NCBI RefSeq assembly: GCF_011386835.1
Contig: NC_088800.1
Location: 56,263,439-56,327,438, forward strand
Source of the DNA: Chrysemys picta bellii
Taxonomy: Eukaryota; Chordata; Testudines; Emydidae
Reading direction: 5' to 3'
DNA length: 64,000 bases
Position 1 is the first letter of the stretch, and every line of letters starts with the position of its first letter. The translations under genes were made by a program, and so were the position numbers. Below, piece by piece: positions 32,983 through 47,042 of the stretch. Under the pieces are notes generated by a model, which saw only the letters and a program-made list of their open reading frames with translations, was not told where the DNA came from and ran no database searches.

Positions 32983-34050
32983 GTGTGGATCTGGTACTTG
33001 ATCTGTTTCCTGGTGTCTTGAGGAATCTGTGTTCCTCCCTCTCACCTGCCTTTAGGTCTTGTCTCTGTAAAATCCGGTACCTGCATTCTGGTAGTTTCCA
33101 AAATGTGAAATATAAGGATGCTGGTGGGTACTGAATGTAGCACAGCATGTTATCAAGGAGGAGATCTCTAGACCTGACCCTGGGGCTTGGAACATCCTAC
33201 TTCATGGGGCTGTGGGGGAGAGGCGTGGTATTTTGTATTGCTTTAACACTCCTTGCCAGCTGAATTTCTTAATTTTGGGTTGCGCTATTTTTCTACCTCA
33301 TGAATTTACAAGTTGGATAAAAATCTTCTCTTGCCCCAAGCTTGTTATAAAATATCTCAGAGGAGGAGTCAGCCCCTGGCAATTGACAAAGCAGTCCGTT
33401 TTGGCTCTGGTATTAAAAAGTGTGTCTCCTTTTAAACTGGTGTTCAAATGATTTACCGACTAAAGAAAGCAGGGCAGGCCAAACCCAAGTAAGTCCAGGC
33501 AGTCCTATGTAGACCAGTAAAGAGCCTCCTTGATCTTCCATTTTCTGTTACAATGTTCGTGTAATCTGAGTGGTCTCAGCAAATATATGTATTTAGAATT
33601 CTCCAAGGGCTGGTTTCCTTAGTGGTGATAATGCTACAGTACTAAACTGCCTATGGCTGCCTGTTTCCGGCCAGCTAAAACCGGAGTAAAGTAGCTAATT
33701 TGGATTGAAGCAAAGGAGGAAGTGTGGACAGTCTTTGTTGGCCTTGAGGGATGCAGAGGTGTTTGAACCTATAACAATTAAAAACAAACAGAAAACACAG
33801 AGAACTTTTCAAATTCCCTTTAAATTGGCATTGTTCCTTAACCAGTATTTTTAAAAACTTTATTTTCATCTTCCCTTGATGCCTATACCGCAGTGATGAG
33901 TGTTAGTTCAAAACTGGGTGTACCCTGAATGGCTTTTTTCATTTTCCTCCCCCTTTTACTATGTTTCTGCTACAGCCCACAAAACCTTTTAGAAGCTACA
34001 TTAGCACATTCAGCTTGGAAAGGCGGTAACTGTCTGTGTAGCTTGCTCTG
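32983..34050 (+). other. Intron of the SIN3A-like pseudogene, nothing recognised
   Basis: No repeat family or exon seen. Residual SIN3A exon sequence might be hidden by decay. Confidence 0.35.
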
Positions 34051-34290
34051 GATAAGGTGCTGGAGAAACAGGAGACCTGGGTTCTAGTTTGAGCTCTGCT
34101 ACTTAGTTACTATGTGACCTCAGGCAAGTTGCTTCCCCCAACCCCCTTGGTCTCTGTTTTACATTCTTCAAGGCGGGGCCTAGTTGGTTGTGTGTCTGAA
34201 TGGTGGCAAGCACAGAGGGGTCGCAGATATAGTTTGGGACCTCTGGGTGCTAGTGAAATACAAGTTAATAATAATGTGCAATGCGTATAT
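34050..34290 (+). repeat. MIR-like CORE-SINE
   Basis: gacctgggttctagtttgag, then ctgctacttagttactatg, then tgacctcaggcaagttgctt follow the MIR consensus in order. Confidence 0.65.
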
Positions 34291-34656
34291 TTCATAAGAG
34301 CCTTAGGACATATCTGTGTTCATATCTTTTTGGTGAGGTCTCTGCTTTAATGGTGTGCATAATGTTGTTTTGGTAGCAAGAACCTCTTTAGTTCTCTTTA
34401 GTTCTGAGAATTTTACCACCTCTGCCCTCCTCCGTGAGGCCTCTGACGGGTTACAGACCTGGCATTAATTTGAAAAGCTCTCATTTAAAGTCTTACAACG
34501 TTGTTCCTCATTTTATTGACCATTCTGGTAATTCATCAATTTGTCTGAGACCTTCAACATGTGGCCCTTTTGCTCCCAGAACTCATAGTGTGCCTGTAGG
34601 AACTGCCTTTGAGGGGTGTTACAATGTAGTTCATGTTACACCTTCTCTTCCTCTAG

Positions 34657-34691
34657 TGGATATTGATGTGGAGGATTACTACCCAGCTTTC
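34657..34691 (+). pseudogene. SIN3A: SIN3A-like exon d, cut by a Penelope element
   Basis: After CTTCCTCTAG only VDIDVEDYYPAF remains; the Penelope tail begins at once and the rest of the exon is not found beyond it. Confidence 0.85.
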
Positions 34692-34905
34692 AGAGGGGTA
34701 GCCGTGTTAGTCTGTATCAGTAAAAACAAGGAGGAGTCCTTGTGGCACCTTAGAGACTAACACATTTATTTGGGCATAAGCTTTTGTGGGCTATAACCCA
34801 CTTCATCAGATGCATGGAGTGGAAAATACAGTAAGCAGGTATAAATATACAGCACATGAAAAGATGGGAGTTGCCTTACCAAGTGCAGACTGTCCTCCAC
34901 TGTCC
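34690..34905 (-). mobile_element. Penelope-like tail inside exon d
   Basis: tttcagaggggtagccgtgt and cttgtggcaccttagagact are the inverted tail seen at 28501-28629 and 43670-43798, more diverged than those copies. Its insertion removed or displaced the rest of SIN3A-like exon d; no target duplication was found. Confidence 0.7.
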
Positions 34906-36184
34906 AAGAGATGCCTAGTGTCAGGTGGGACCACATTTGAAGTGTTCTCTTGCTCTTAGAAAACCTGAAGCATTTGTAAACACAAGGACCAAAACTGTAA
35001 GGACTCTTGGAAAAGGTTCTGTATTTCTTTTGAATAACAACTTGCTTCTGGATTTCACACACGCTGGCTGGCTCTTGAAGCTGGTATATTTGTGGTTTTC
35101 AGCTGCTTGTTGTCACTTGAACTCTGTAAGACCAAGTGTCGACTCTCACATGCTGGCTACCTCGATGATCCAATTTCTATGGAGAATTGTTAAGCACAAA
35201 TTAGAGTATAAAGACAGGGCTAAAAACAAGTTCTTAATTTCAGTTTTGACAGGAAATCGGCAGTCAACCGGCTCTTTATTTAAATTTGGGAATATAATTA
35301 ATATTTAGAATTTGATTTAATTATTTTTAATTTCCCCTCCACAAACAACCAACTAATCAACCTTTGGATTTGGTGTAGCGATTCCATGACAAGAGAACTG
35401 CCTAACAAGCCCTTCCCGCGTACCTCGATGGTCTAAATCTTTGCCAGCTGTCAGGCATTTCCTTCATAATGCTCACTTAAAGGTTATTAATCCGTACTTA
35501 CTTTGTATGTGTAACTGTACTTTGCCAGCATCATTATTTATTTTAAAGGACACAATGTTTTCCAATGGGTGTAGTAGTAATTCACAGTAGAAGAGGCTAC
35601 TATGTTCATAACCTAAATAATTGTTTTTTAGTTTTAAAACTTAGATGGTTAGAATTTTTTTTTTGCTGTGGTTTGACCAGGCAGAGGTTTGAAGCAGGAA
35701 TTTTGAAGGGTATGTTCATTTCTAATCTGCATTGATGGACATATTCTTTAGCTGGTTCTGAGACTTGCGTGGTGCATAGTGGAGAAGAACTGGAAATCTG
35801 ACCAATTCTGCCACAGCGTATATGTATGCAGGGGAGATAAAATAGTTTCTCATCAATTATAGCTTTTGACATAAGTGTTTGCATGCAAACATGTAAGTCT
35901 AGAAGTGCAGGCAAATGATGAAGGCTCAGCCTGGCTTGTTTTGATTAATGTCAAACTCTGCTTGTTGCCACATGGAGAAGTTTATTTTGGAGATTTTCTT
36001 AGTGTTCTCTTTTGTCTACAGCCTGACTGCAGAAGGCAGGTTGTCCATAGTGCACACTAGTGCAAAGCCCTCTGACTGACTTGGGTTGGGGAGAGGGGGC
36101 TACTGCAGTATACAGTGCACCAAGTCCAGAGGCATTTAAAACCACTTCACTAACTCCTCTTCTCTGTGTCCTTCCTGCTCCCAG
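34906..36184 (+). other. Intron of the SIN3A-like pseudogene, nothing recognised
   Basis: AT-rich. No remainder of exon d was found here. Confidence 0.4.
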
Positions 36185-36358
36185 CTTCAGCACACAGTGA
36201 GCGATGAGATCTGCATGCAGGTGACAGAGCTTTACCTGTCGGAGAATAGCAACGGAGCTACCGGAGGCCTGCTGTCCTCACAGTCATCTCGGGCCCTTGT
36301 GGAGGCCAAGTACCAGCGCAAAGCCGAGCAGCCCATGTCAGACGAGAACTGTTTCAAG
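36185..36358 (+). pseudogene. SIN3A: SIN3A-like exon e, open
   Basis: Normal CTCCCAG acceptor and GTAAAA donor. Encodes [20 protein letters not shown] through [13 protein letters not shown] without a stop. Confidence 0.88.
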
Positions 36359-37595
36359 GTAAAAACCATATCTGCCTGCAGTGACGCTTGGAGGAGGACT
36401 CCTGGAGGAGCTTGCTGAGAGAGGAGGGGAAGTACGAAGGCTCGCTGAGAAAGGAGAATGGGCTCAGCTTTTCATTTTACGTAACTCTCCAAATATCCCA
36501 AGGACCTCTGGACACCTGTGTGCTCCGCAGCTCTCCTAGAGCTTGAGAGGGCGACCTGATTGTGCATTCTAGCCTGGTGGAGCTGCCGAGTACCTGCTCT
36601 GTGACTGTTGGTCTTAATATAGCCCTTGGCGGGGCTTGCATCCATCCAGACAGGAACTGTAGAACGAACAGGAAAAACAGAAGAATATTTCTATAAAGAG
36701 TTCCTCGGAAATGGGACATTTGCAAGGAAAATGGAAAAATACGTATCCTGAAGGAAAGCTGGGATTTGTCCCTGTATTTCTCAGTGTCCCAAAGCCAGAG
36801 TAATACTGTATTGAGTGATTGCTGCCACTAGGCTTTTAATCTCTGTCTCTCCCTCCCTCCCGTGGGGTGGGTCACTGACGCTTTCCGCCTTTTTCTCCAT
36901 CTCATCCATTGTAGACTGTAACGGTCTCTTACTAATATTTGTCACCTCTGCATTAAATAAACCTGACTCTCAGTTCAAATCAAATTCATACTTCTCGTCG
37001 CTGTGAAATCAGAAGTGGCCGGGCCCATCTTGAACTAGTGAAATTCATTGATAATGGCTTTGATATTTATAGGGCGTCTCTGTGTTCCCGATGAGAGTCT
37101 CAAAATAAGCAGGGAAGCAAAGAATTGAAACTGCACAAATTGATCAGAAAACAGCATGCTGCTAAAAGGGGTCCAGCTCCTTGCTTTGCCTTTATAAACA
37201 TCCCAATTTCGAGCAAACTCTGTGGGTAACAGAGAGATTTTTTCTGATCGTTAATAAAATACCAACTGTTCACTGCAGCAATTCATGCTTTTTTCTTCCA
37301 CCTCTCTTTAAGTATGTCATGGTTCTCTATCCAGGAATTCTCTTCTGCCCATATATGTAGAATAATTTCTTTATCCTTTTACCCTCTGTTAGATTAGCTC
37401 CTTAGTGATCTAGAACTTTCCACTCATTGTCAAAACTCCTTCTGTGTTCAGATTGTGTAACTGGGGCTAGTATCCTACCGTTGTTCCCAGCAGAGTGGAA
37501 GGCACAGTATTATGCTGGAGAGTTGCATAAAGTTTATTGGATTTATTTTTCTGAATAATTGGTTACTAAGTCTCCTTCCGCATTCTGCTTTGTAG
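36359..37595 (+). other. Intron of the SIN3A-like pseudogene, nothing recognised
   Basis: No recognised repeat; an AATAAA near 36955 has no partner features. Confidence 0.4.
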
Positions 37596-37796
<201 letters not shown>

Positions 37797-37930
37797 TAGT
37801 TTATGACCTGCTTCTCGTCCTACAGGACACATTCATTCTGTGACACAGTGCACTCAGTGAATTGGGTTGAACAAGCCTTGTTGGCATCTCTTATTAAGAA
37901 TTTCAAAAACCAGACAGTGCAGGTGCATAT

Positions 37931-38115
37931 AGGGGGAGGGATAGCTCAGTGGTTTGAGCATTGGCCTGCTAAACCCAGGGTTGTGAGTTCAATCCTTGAG
38001 GGGGCCACTTAAGGGTCTGGGGCAACAATCAGTACTTGGTCCTGCTAGTGAAGGCAGGGGGCTGGACTCAATGACCTTTCAGGGTCCCTTCCAGTTCTAT
38101 GATCTAGGTATATCC
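37931..38115 (+). mobile_element. Turtle tRNA-derived SINE
   Basis: The head has a Pol III A box (tagctcagtgg, 37942-37952) and B box (agttcaatcc, 37986-37995); the body reads cttggtcctgctagtgaagg and ggggctggactcaatgacct, and it ends ggtatatcc. This is the tortoise Pol III SINE known from cryptodiran turtles. It is not a tRNA gene: the cloverleaf is incomplete. Confidence 0.85.
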
Positions 38116-38276
38116 ATCCATGGGGGGAGAGTGAGTGGGACCTGTGTGAAATATATGGAGTCTCCAAAGGTTGCTTTTCTTTCATCCACTTCCAACCAAA
38201 CCCCTTCAGAGTTGGGTTTGAATTGTTTGATTTGGCAGATGTTGGTTAACCCCTTGTGTTCTGTGCCCAATTTCAG

Positions 38277-38371
38277 CGTTGGTCAGACTACATAGAGCGG
38301 TACGTCAACTCTGATTCTACCTCTCCCGAACTTCGGGAACACCTGGCCCAGAAGCCGGTTTTCCTGCCAAG
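38277..38371 (+). pseudogene. SIN3A: SIN3A-like exon g, open
   Basis: TTTCAG acceptor, GTGAGT donor. Encodes [19 protein letters not shown] and [13 protein letters not shown]. Confidence 0.88.
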
Positions 38372-38862
38372 GTGAGTGAACAAGCTGTGGCTGTGAAAAG
38401 TGACACACAGACCACAAGTACCCATGTCAGCAGAGGGAGAAAATCTTACTCCTTCACAGTGTTGGCTATTGCAGTCTCTTGTTTGTTTTTAGTACTCTGC
38501 CACTTTAGAAGACATTAACCTGGGAGTAGCATATAGAGACACAGTGCTGCTGTTTATTCCAAGAGCCCACCCTGGGCTCCTGCTCTCCAGTGACTGAGAG
38601 AGAGCATAGTCCACAGGCTGCAGAGAGGTCAGGGTTTGGGGAGTCACCAGCCCCGTTTTTTTTTTGGCAATCCTGCCTTTGCTTCCAATAGCCCTCTAGC
38701 TGAGTGCAGAAGGTGCTGAGTCAGTGCTTTTCGCTAGCAGGAAGTTGGTTGCAAAACAGCTTTGAAAGGCCCTCACTCTCTGTAAACAGCTGAGATCAGT
38801 GGGTTGGCTTATGGTAGACACATGAGCCTAACCGACTTTAATTTGTGACCATTCCACTCTGA

Positions 38863-39514
<652 letters not shown>

Positions 39515-41468
39515 GTAGGAGTTGAGTGAAAGGAATGGGATGAGCAGCTGGTGTTTCCCTGAACCTCTTGCTCCCAAAGGGCATCTGGGGAGAGTCAGAT
39601 AAAGTGTCCGGGGTGGGGGAGGGAGGGGTTGTTCTCCTGTAACATTTAGTAGTCTTCATATTGCTTTGAGGACTGGACACGACATAGTTTAGTCCACTGG
39701 ATGCTGTAAACTTCCTCTGAATGTTCCTGAGATGTAACCCTTCCTTTCCTCCCCCTCCATTTCCCAAACTCTCCTGTTAGAGTAGACAGCTCTTAGCATC
39801 CTTTTACTCGTAGGTTTCTTGCCTAGGGGCACCTCACATTGGTTGCTAATCCCCCTTGTTAGGGTGAGCCTAAAAAAGGGGATAGCAAAGAACTGAAATG
39901 CTGAAAAACTGACCCGTGTTCTGACATAGCCCTCCAAGCTCATCTCATCAAGGAGCTGTGCCTCGACCCTGCAGTCACTGAGAATGGGAGTCTAGGGTTG
40001 CTCCCGGGCAGCGGAGCACTGCAAACGAATATACCAGCTGCTTGAAAGTGCTGGGTGTGGGACTAGGATAGCCGCAGTGATGTCATAATTACAGAAAGGT
40101 CCAAGGTGGATAAAAATTGGAAGACTTTTTTAAAAATTAAATAAAATTCCTTTTTAAAAATTTTTGTTACTTATAAGTTTTTCTTTTTTAAAAATGAGCC
40201 AGTTTAAAATGAAATCAGAATTTAATACAAAATATGTTGAGGCCTAAACTTAGAAGATTATAATAAGAGAAATAAATATGCTGAATCCATGACCCTCTCT
40301 TAAAAAACAAAAAACAAAACCACCATTTTCTAACATACTAAAAGTGTTTGGTTAATAAGAATCTGAAAATATAGTTATGGTGTACACTTCTAGGTAGCAA
40401 ACAGATGTACCAAATCTACTGTAAAGTGTCTATTTAGTTGTAAGTCAAGGTGTTTTAATGGGTATATCAACTAATGAGTGCATCTTTCTTTAGAAAACAG
40501 CTGAAATACAAATGCTGATTTAAATCAGTCCACCCTGGAAATGTCACAATGCATATTTTCCCAGGACTCAGAAGTTCAGGTTCTAACAGAATAGCACAGC
40601 TATGGGAATATGTGTAGTAGTTACTGGGACTGACTACTGTAATTAAGTCAGTGTTAAACTTAACTAACTCTTTCTTAAATTACTCATAACTCAGATTCCT
40701 TTTTGGTTTGAAATTTCTTAGGCTCTGTTTCGGTCCAAAAATAACTTTATTTTAGTGGGGGTGCCGTGTGCATGCGCGCATGTGCTGTGAGAGGTTGGGA
40801 ACAAATATATCCGTCTCAGCACTCCCCTCTTCTATTCCAGCTGGAATTCTTGCACGCACGTGAGACTGTTTCTGTATTGTTTTGTATAAACACCTGCATT
40901 GAAGGCTGAACACAGTCTTGCATCACCTGACACTGCCATTAATCAGGGAAAAGATATGAGAAGCTTAGCATTATTGCAGCGTTAGGGTTCTAATCAAGCA
41001 GTCAAGTCAGGAACTTCTGGAAATTACTTCTGGTGGGTGTTTAATTCTGTTCTGGTGCACATGTATGTTTTGTGTGTCCCTGTTTTGATCATTAGCAGAG
41101 TGTTGAATCCATTTCATACAATATACAGGATATACACTGTGGCAGAGTTAACATTCTGGTTCAGAGTTCAACAAACATTTGATGATTTTTGACTTTGATG
41201 ACTTCTGAGCACTTGATTTCACGGACTTAATTTTCATTAACACGAGGCTTTTGGGGATTTCCAGTTGGGAATAAGGATGGCTGTGCCTGCTTGTTCATAC
41301 ACTGCCTCCAATTTACTGATGCTTTCCCTTGATCAGTCGGCAAGGGTCAGTGTTTGTATTGCCAGTTCCCCAGCAGAGCTAAACATGCCAAATCTGTTGG
41401 TCTAGGGAAGTGGATTTGTTTTCGCTTTTTAAGTGTTTCATGATCTTTTGTCTCTCCCGTTTCTGTAG
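39515..41468 (+). other. Last intron of the SIN3A-like pseudogene
   Basis: Contains the AT-rich MITE listed next; otherwise nothing recognised. Confidence 0.5.
40101..40538. mobile_element. AT-rich MITE ending in CCANGGTGGA
   Basis: Left end ccaaggtggataaaaattgg; right end, inverted, ccagggtggactgatttaaa. Interior very AT-rich. Flanking aaaggt and aaatgt are similar but the duplication length is unclear. Confidence 0.6.
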
Positions 41469-41699
<231 letters not shown>

Positions 41700-42178
41700 A
41701 GTCCCTGAGTGAGGGAAGATCACGTGGTGTGTGTATGTGTGTGCGTATCAAGGAAACGAGGAAGATGCCTTTCTCCCCTCACTGTGTATCTCCGTAACGT
41801 GGCCAGTTGACTAGTGCACAGCTGGTACATCCTGTCACCAGCGGGATTCGGTTTAGGAAAACGGATCTCTACAACCCTAAGCTGGAACTGTTGCCAACAG
41901 GCCTCTGACTTCAGCGTGCACTGTGGAGGGAAGGACCCTTTTCAGAACTGAGTGATCCTAGAGAAATGCAGCTAGCTCATATGCACCAGCACTTCTGAGA
42001 CTAACTCCTCAATGGCCTGAACTTCAAGGGAAGAGAACTGGATGTTGCATACATCCTGACCGGAGTGGTGCATTTAAAGTTATATGCTCAGATATGTTGT
42101 GAAACCAGAGGTGCCTATCACAACTGGATTCTCAGCAGAAACAACACAATTTTAACATGTTCCCCTTCCTTTTTTGTA

Positions 42179-42184
42179 AATAAA
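42179..42184 (+). terminator. Polyadenylation signal of the SIN3A-like copy
   Basis: AATAAA about 480 bp after the stop; another lies near 42399. Retention of a 3' UTR supports a genomic duplicate. Confidence 0.5.
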
Positions 42185-42655
42185 TGTACATATTGTCAAT
42201 TTTTTTCCTTTTTTTATTAAAGGAAATATGCTTGATGTGCTAGTATAACTGTACCAGCTTCTTGTGTACCATAGTACCAGGTGGCTTGAGAGTTAGTACC
42301 AACAAACAGACCTATGCAGACATTTATTACACTTTTTACCAAAGGGAGTTATCGTTGTAGTGATTTTGTGTGGAAATTGTTCTCTCCTTTCTTTTGTAAA
42401 TAAAAATACATCTTGGTTCTTATTGAGGAAGACACTCGCTCACCCACGGCCCTGTTCCTGTTCTGAAAGGCACCATGCAGTTTGCAGTGCGGAGAGGGGA
42501 CATTTGACCATTTTATTATTGGCTTCATAATCTGAAGTGTTGCTGAGCTACCTAGCTGGGGTTGATTGTGCTTATGTATTTTCCCTCTCAGTATTGGAGA
42601 AAACATCCTAAGTACCAAACCAGTATTTCATTAGAGCTGCTTTGTGTCTATGTCT

Positions 42656-42680
42656 GTGTGTGTGTGAGAGAGAGAGAGAA
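42656..42680 (+). repeat. TG/AG microsatellite
   Basis: (TG)n followed by (AG)n, about 25 bp. Confidence 0.85.
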
Positions 42681-42689
42681 CGGCAAGGC

Positions 42690-43168
42690 GGGTAGGCTGT
42701 GTGATGCATTTCACTAGTGAAATCCACAAATGGGATATATATTTTTTTAAGCATAGAAGTTTAGTGCTGGCAGATATTTAAGCATTGGAAGATTTTGGTT
42801 TTCAGACAAGTTGGCATGGACTTCGTAAGCCACGACAGACCCAACTGCACTGTCTCTCCTCAAAGGAGGCATCCTTTCCTTGCACAAAACAATGCTGCCA
42901 GTTGTGCCCGAACAGCTTCCGTGTCCCAGCTGGAGAGCTGTGAATGCAGCTCTGCTGTTTTTCAAAGTCCACTTCTGAAATCTGTCCCAGGGATTTCAAG
43001 ACAGCTGGTTGTCCCCTCAGAACTGAGTTCTCTTCCCTTCCCCGGCAGAGAGATGGAGAAATTGGGGAGAGAGGGTCGGGGGAAGGCAATGGCTCCAGCC
43101 TTTGTGCAGCTGGGAGAGCAGAGTGGTGAAAATGCATGACCTATAAGGGTCACTAGTCATTGGCAGCC
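42690..43168. other. No gene recognised
   Basis: Unique sequence downstream of the SIN3A-like copy; open frames on both strands lack domains. Confidence 0.35.
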
Positions 43169-43180
43169 AATGTACAGAGA

Positions 43181-43798
43181 AAAAAGAAGAACAGGAGGAC
43201 TTGTGGCACCTTAGAGACTAACAAATTTATTAGAGCATAAGCTTTCGTGGACTACAGCCCACTTCTTCGGATGAGAGGCCAATTAATTAAGAGAAAAAAA
43301 ACTTTTGAAGTGATAATCAAGCTAGCCCAGTACAGACAAGTGTGAGAATACTTACAAGGGGAGATAGATTCAATGTTTGTAATGGCTCAACCATTCCCAG
43401 TCCTTATTGATATGCAAACTAGACACAATCAACTCCGGTTTGAATAAGGACTGGGAATGGTTGAGCCATTACAAACATTGAATCTATCTCCCCTTGTAAG
43501 TATTCTCACACTTGTTATCTAACTGTCTGTACTGGGCTAGCTTGATTATCACTTCAAAAGTTTTTTTTCTCTTAATTAATTGGCCTCTCAGAGGTGGTAA
43601 GACAACTCCCACCTGTTTATGCTCTCTGTATGTGTGTATATATATCTCCTCAATATATGTTCCATTCTATATGCATCCGAAGAAGTGGGCTGTAGTCCAC
43701 GAAAGCTTATGCTCTAATAAATTTGTTAGTCTCTAAGGTGCCACAAGTCCTCCTGTTCTTCTTTTTGCGGATACAGACTAACACGGCTGCTACTCTGA
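43181..43798. mobile_element. Penelope-like inverted double copy
   Basis: Outer arms 43186-43273 (inverted) and about 43672-43760 are the shared tail; inner arms 43274-43408 and 43443-43589 are reverse complements around a 34-bp spacer, with a 10-12-bp difference (tatctaactg present only on the right). The right copy is longer and reads NKDWEWLSHYKH, the end of the nuclease gene. An exact 12-bp target duplication AATGTACAGAGA flanks it (43169-43180, 43799-43810). Confidence 0.85.
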
Positions 43799-44313
43799 AA
43801 TGTACAGAGAGTAATTCCAGCCATTGTGATGAATGGGAGCCTCCTATGGAGAGAGGAAAAGAGAGTAAAGAGCCCACAGGGGAGTTTTCAGAGTTTGCCA
43901 GCAATAAGTTACCTGTCCCGTTTCTCCTCCTTTTGCTGTGTTCAGACAGGAAGGGGGTTTTATTGTGTCCTCTTCCATTTCAAAGGTTTTACACACGCTC
44001 CCCTGTGCCTCATCCCACCCTCAGGTGTTTCTTTTTAATATATGTTAAAGCTGATCTGGAAGTGGAAGTCAGGATGATTTAGACTTTACCAGCTTGGAAG
44101 TAACAGCTGCTGCTGCTTTGTGGGTGTTTTGTCCAAGAGTCTGTGCCTGCATGTTATTTGAGCGGAATGGGATTAACATGGCGGGATTCCTGCTGTTCAA
44201 GGTACCCAGGAAAAAAACCCAATAAAACACAAGGCGATCTCCTCCTGCAGCAGGGTTTTCACCTACAGGTTGTGGAAGCAGAGAAAGAACTGACAGAAAG
44301 GAACTGTAATGCA

Positions 44314-44689
44314 TGACAGCTCGTTAGCAAGAGTCAGGCTAACTGTAACCCTAATAACGCGAGATTTGTAGAAGCGAGGATTGTGTGAGGTGGGTGGGAA
44401 AGAACTGTGTATGAAGTCATTGTGACCTTGTATAGATAAGGTATAGGAAATATTGTATGTTGGCTAGAGTCAAAACAAGTGAGGAAATAAGATATCAAGA
44501 TGGCCTATGTATAAACAAAATGCAGCTGTCCCTCATTATTTCTGTAATGAAAGGTATAAATGCTTGCTGTAATTAGTTACCTGAGAGAGACCTGCTTAGC
44601 TCTCTCCCTCTGCACAATTGTGAGAGTTAATAAAGCATCTGACTTGCTGTACCTAAACAAAAGAATGAGAACTCTGTTTTTCTCCGACA
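44314..44689 (+). mobile_element. Probable solo LTR
   Basis: Runs from TGACAGCTCG to TCTCCGACA with a TATA-like ggtataaatgc near 44552 and AATAAA near 44630 in proper order. No target duplication was found, so the left edge may be a few bases off. Confidence 0.55.
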
Positions 44690-47034
44690 AGCTTTCATCC
44701 CTCCCGATGTCTGACTTCTGAGCTCCATGCTCTGATCCCAGCCTGTACAATAGCAAGATTTCTTTTTACTTTAAATTGCTTTTTGTATTCTGTAATGTGA
44801 TCCTTGGCCACCTATCCATGTGATGATTTCTATACAAATGTAAACTTGACTGTAGTGCAGTATTTCCATTAAAATATCAGGGCTAATCATTGTGTACAGA
44901 TTTTTCTTCCTTCTTGATCATACACAATGAAATTTTGACACACACTCTCCTGAAGAAAGGGAGGAAGATGCATCTGATGGAATCACTCCTTTAATAAAAA
45001 CAGAAGTAGAGGTGGTGGGAGAAGATAGTAGTAGACCTGAAAGTTTGATCTCTGTTTAGGACCCTCACAAATGACCAATGTTTGACTTACCCTAGCAGAT
45101 AAATGTAAGGGTATCGCCTCTGGATTCCAGATACTAATTTGTAAGCAATTCCCAGTTCCTGTTCAGAGGTTATAAACTCTTTTTATTTTGTAGCAGTTGC
45201 AACATTCTGTGGTGGTCGAGAGCTAATAATTAGCCACCTCTTCCACTGGAGTTGAGAGGTTGCTCCCCTCCCCCCCAAATCCCTTGAGTCATTCTGGGAA
45301 ACGGGGTAATACAATTTACCAGCCAGTGGAAATGTCAAAAAAAAAAATCTATCCCTCCGTCTTGTTAGCAGCAGGACTGTTAAATAACAAATCAATCCTT
45401 TTTGGTTCCTTAACAAATTAACAGTTCTCTTTAGCCTGATTCTTTTTTGATTTAGAGCTGTCTTCAGCACTCCCTTTGCCTACATCCAGTGCTTGGAGAT
45501 TGAGGTCTATCACAAACACAGTCATGGTGTTTAGGGCCACTAAACTCCCAGCCCCCTTGACGTGAACGTTGCATTTTTTTAGCCTAAATGGTAACATTGC
45601 ACTTTATATGGCTCAGTATTTTGTGGAAGAGTTTAATAGTTTTTCCTCCCTGCTTTCTGTCTCTTCCCGTTGGGTGAGGAAGCCCCATGAGGTAATTGTG
45701 TTGTATAAATACACAGGTAGAACTACCAGAAAAGCTCAACCAGCTGTCATTGGGTATCCAAAGCCGTAAGCTAAGGAGCACTGAATACAGACTGTAAGTC
45801 TATTAATAACGAATCGGGGGACCCGAGAGATGCAAATAGTGGCAATGTCTGAAGGTGCTCTAAGTTACTGGATAGCCTGTCTGGTTTTCAACAGTGCTTT
45901 GAGCCTCCCTTTGAAGTCACCCCTTTTGGACTCTGAATTTAGGGATGCCATAGAGCACAATGATCCCTTCTGGCCTTAGAAGCTTGTCTGACTGCCTGTA
46001 TAACCCAGAACTTCCCCCAAAACATTCCTTTGGAACTGCAGCTTTAAAAAAAAAAATCCCCAAAAGATGCGTGTGGAAGTGCAGCCCACTGCCCCACATG
46101 CATGTCTGTAAAGCTGGGCCGTTGGAGTACTTTCAAGGGAGCCAGAAGATCTGGTGAGTGCTGTCTTGACTCAGTGACGCTGCCAAGCGTGTTTGTGTGG
46201 CCAGACCAGGAGCACTGCAGCGTGTGCAGCTTCCTTCGCCAGCAGTTGGTGACAGGTCAGCAAAGGTTTGTGACTTCAGGGTAGCCATTCTGTGTCTCCA
46301 GGCAGTTTCTTGCTTGTCTCTGTAAGGGCTGCCACATCTTACTGAAGGCTGAAAATCTGAGGAAGCATTTGCTTCTCTAGTGCTTAAAGCTGCAGCGCTG
46401 TCAAAAGTTCTAAAGAATCTGTTGTTTCTTCCCCTCCCAGGCAAAACCAGATTTCTGTATCTAGGTCAAGCAAAACAGCTGCTCGTAAACCACCGTGTTT
46501 GCCTTTGCACTCTGTGATGTCCCTGGCATGCTGGATTAGTGACATGGTACTTGAGGCAATTAATCCTGGCATTGTCTGGTAATCAGAGGAGTTTCACCAT
46601 GGGGTGATTTAAAACTTCTCACTCTCAGCTTCCAGGAATTTGACGTTTCGGCCCGTAAGCAGTCCCGTCTTTGACACACATGGAGACTTTTCCCAGTTGG
46701 GTGGTAGAGAATCTGTTGGAAGTACATGTTCCCAAGGCAGCTGTAGCACCTCTCTCCTAAGCTGCTTTTTGGAAGGTGTCCCAAATGAAACCTAGTCTCT
46801 TTGGATTCCCCTAGGAAGTGGCTGTGTAGTAGAAGCAGTCTATTGGTCTTCCAGGAGCATGTTTATAAAACATCACCTCCACGACTGCAACCCCACCCTC
46901 GTATCTTCACATCCAACCAGCAGAACTTGCATGGAGGAGGGAGTTGGCTTTGTATTGTCCAAGCATTATTAAAAGTCTGCCTTGTGTGCATTTACCCTAT
47001 TTTGGACCCGGATGGTGCAGATACTGTATTCTCA
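44690..47034. other. No gene recognised
   Basis: AT-rich to neutral unique sequence with no recognised exon or repeat family. Confidence 0.4.
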
Positions 47035-47042
47035 TTCTAGAT

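Noticed and set aside
37931..38115. tRNA gene suggested by A and B boxes
   Set aside because: The boxes belong to a SINE head with a non-tRNA body; the cloverleaf cannot be completed.
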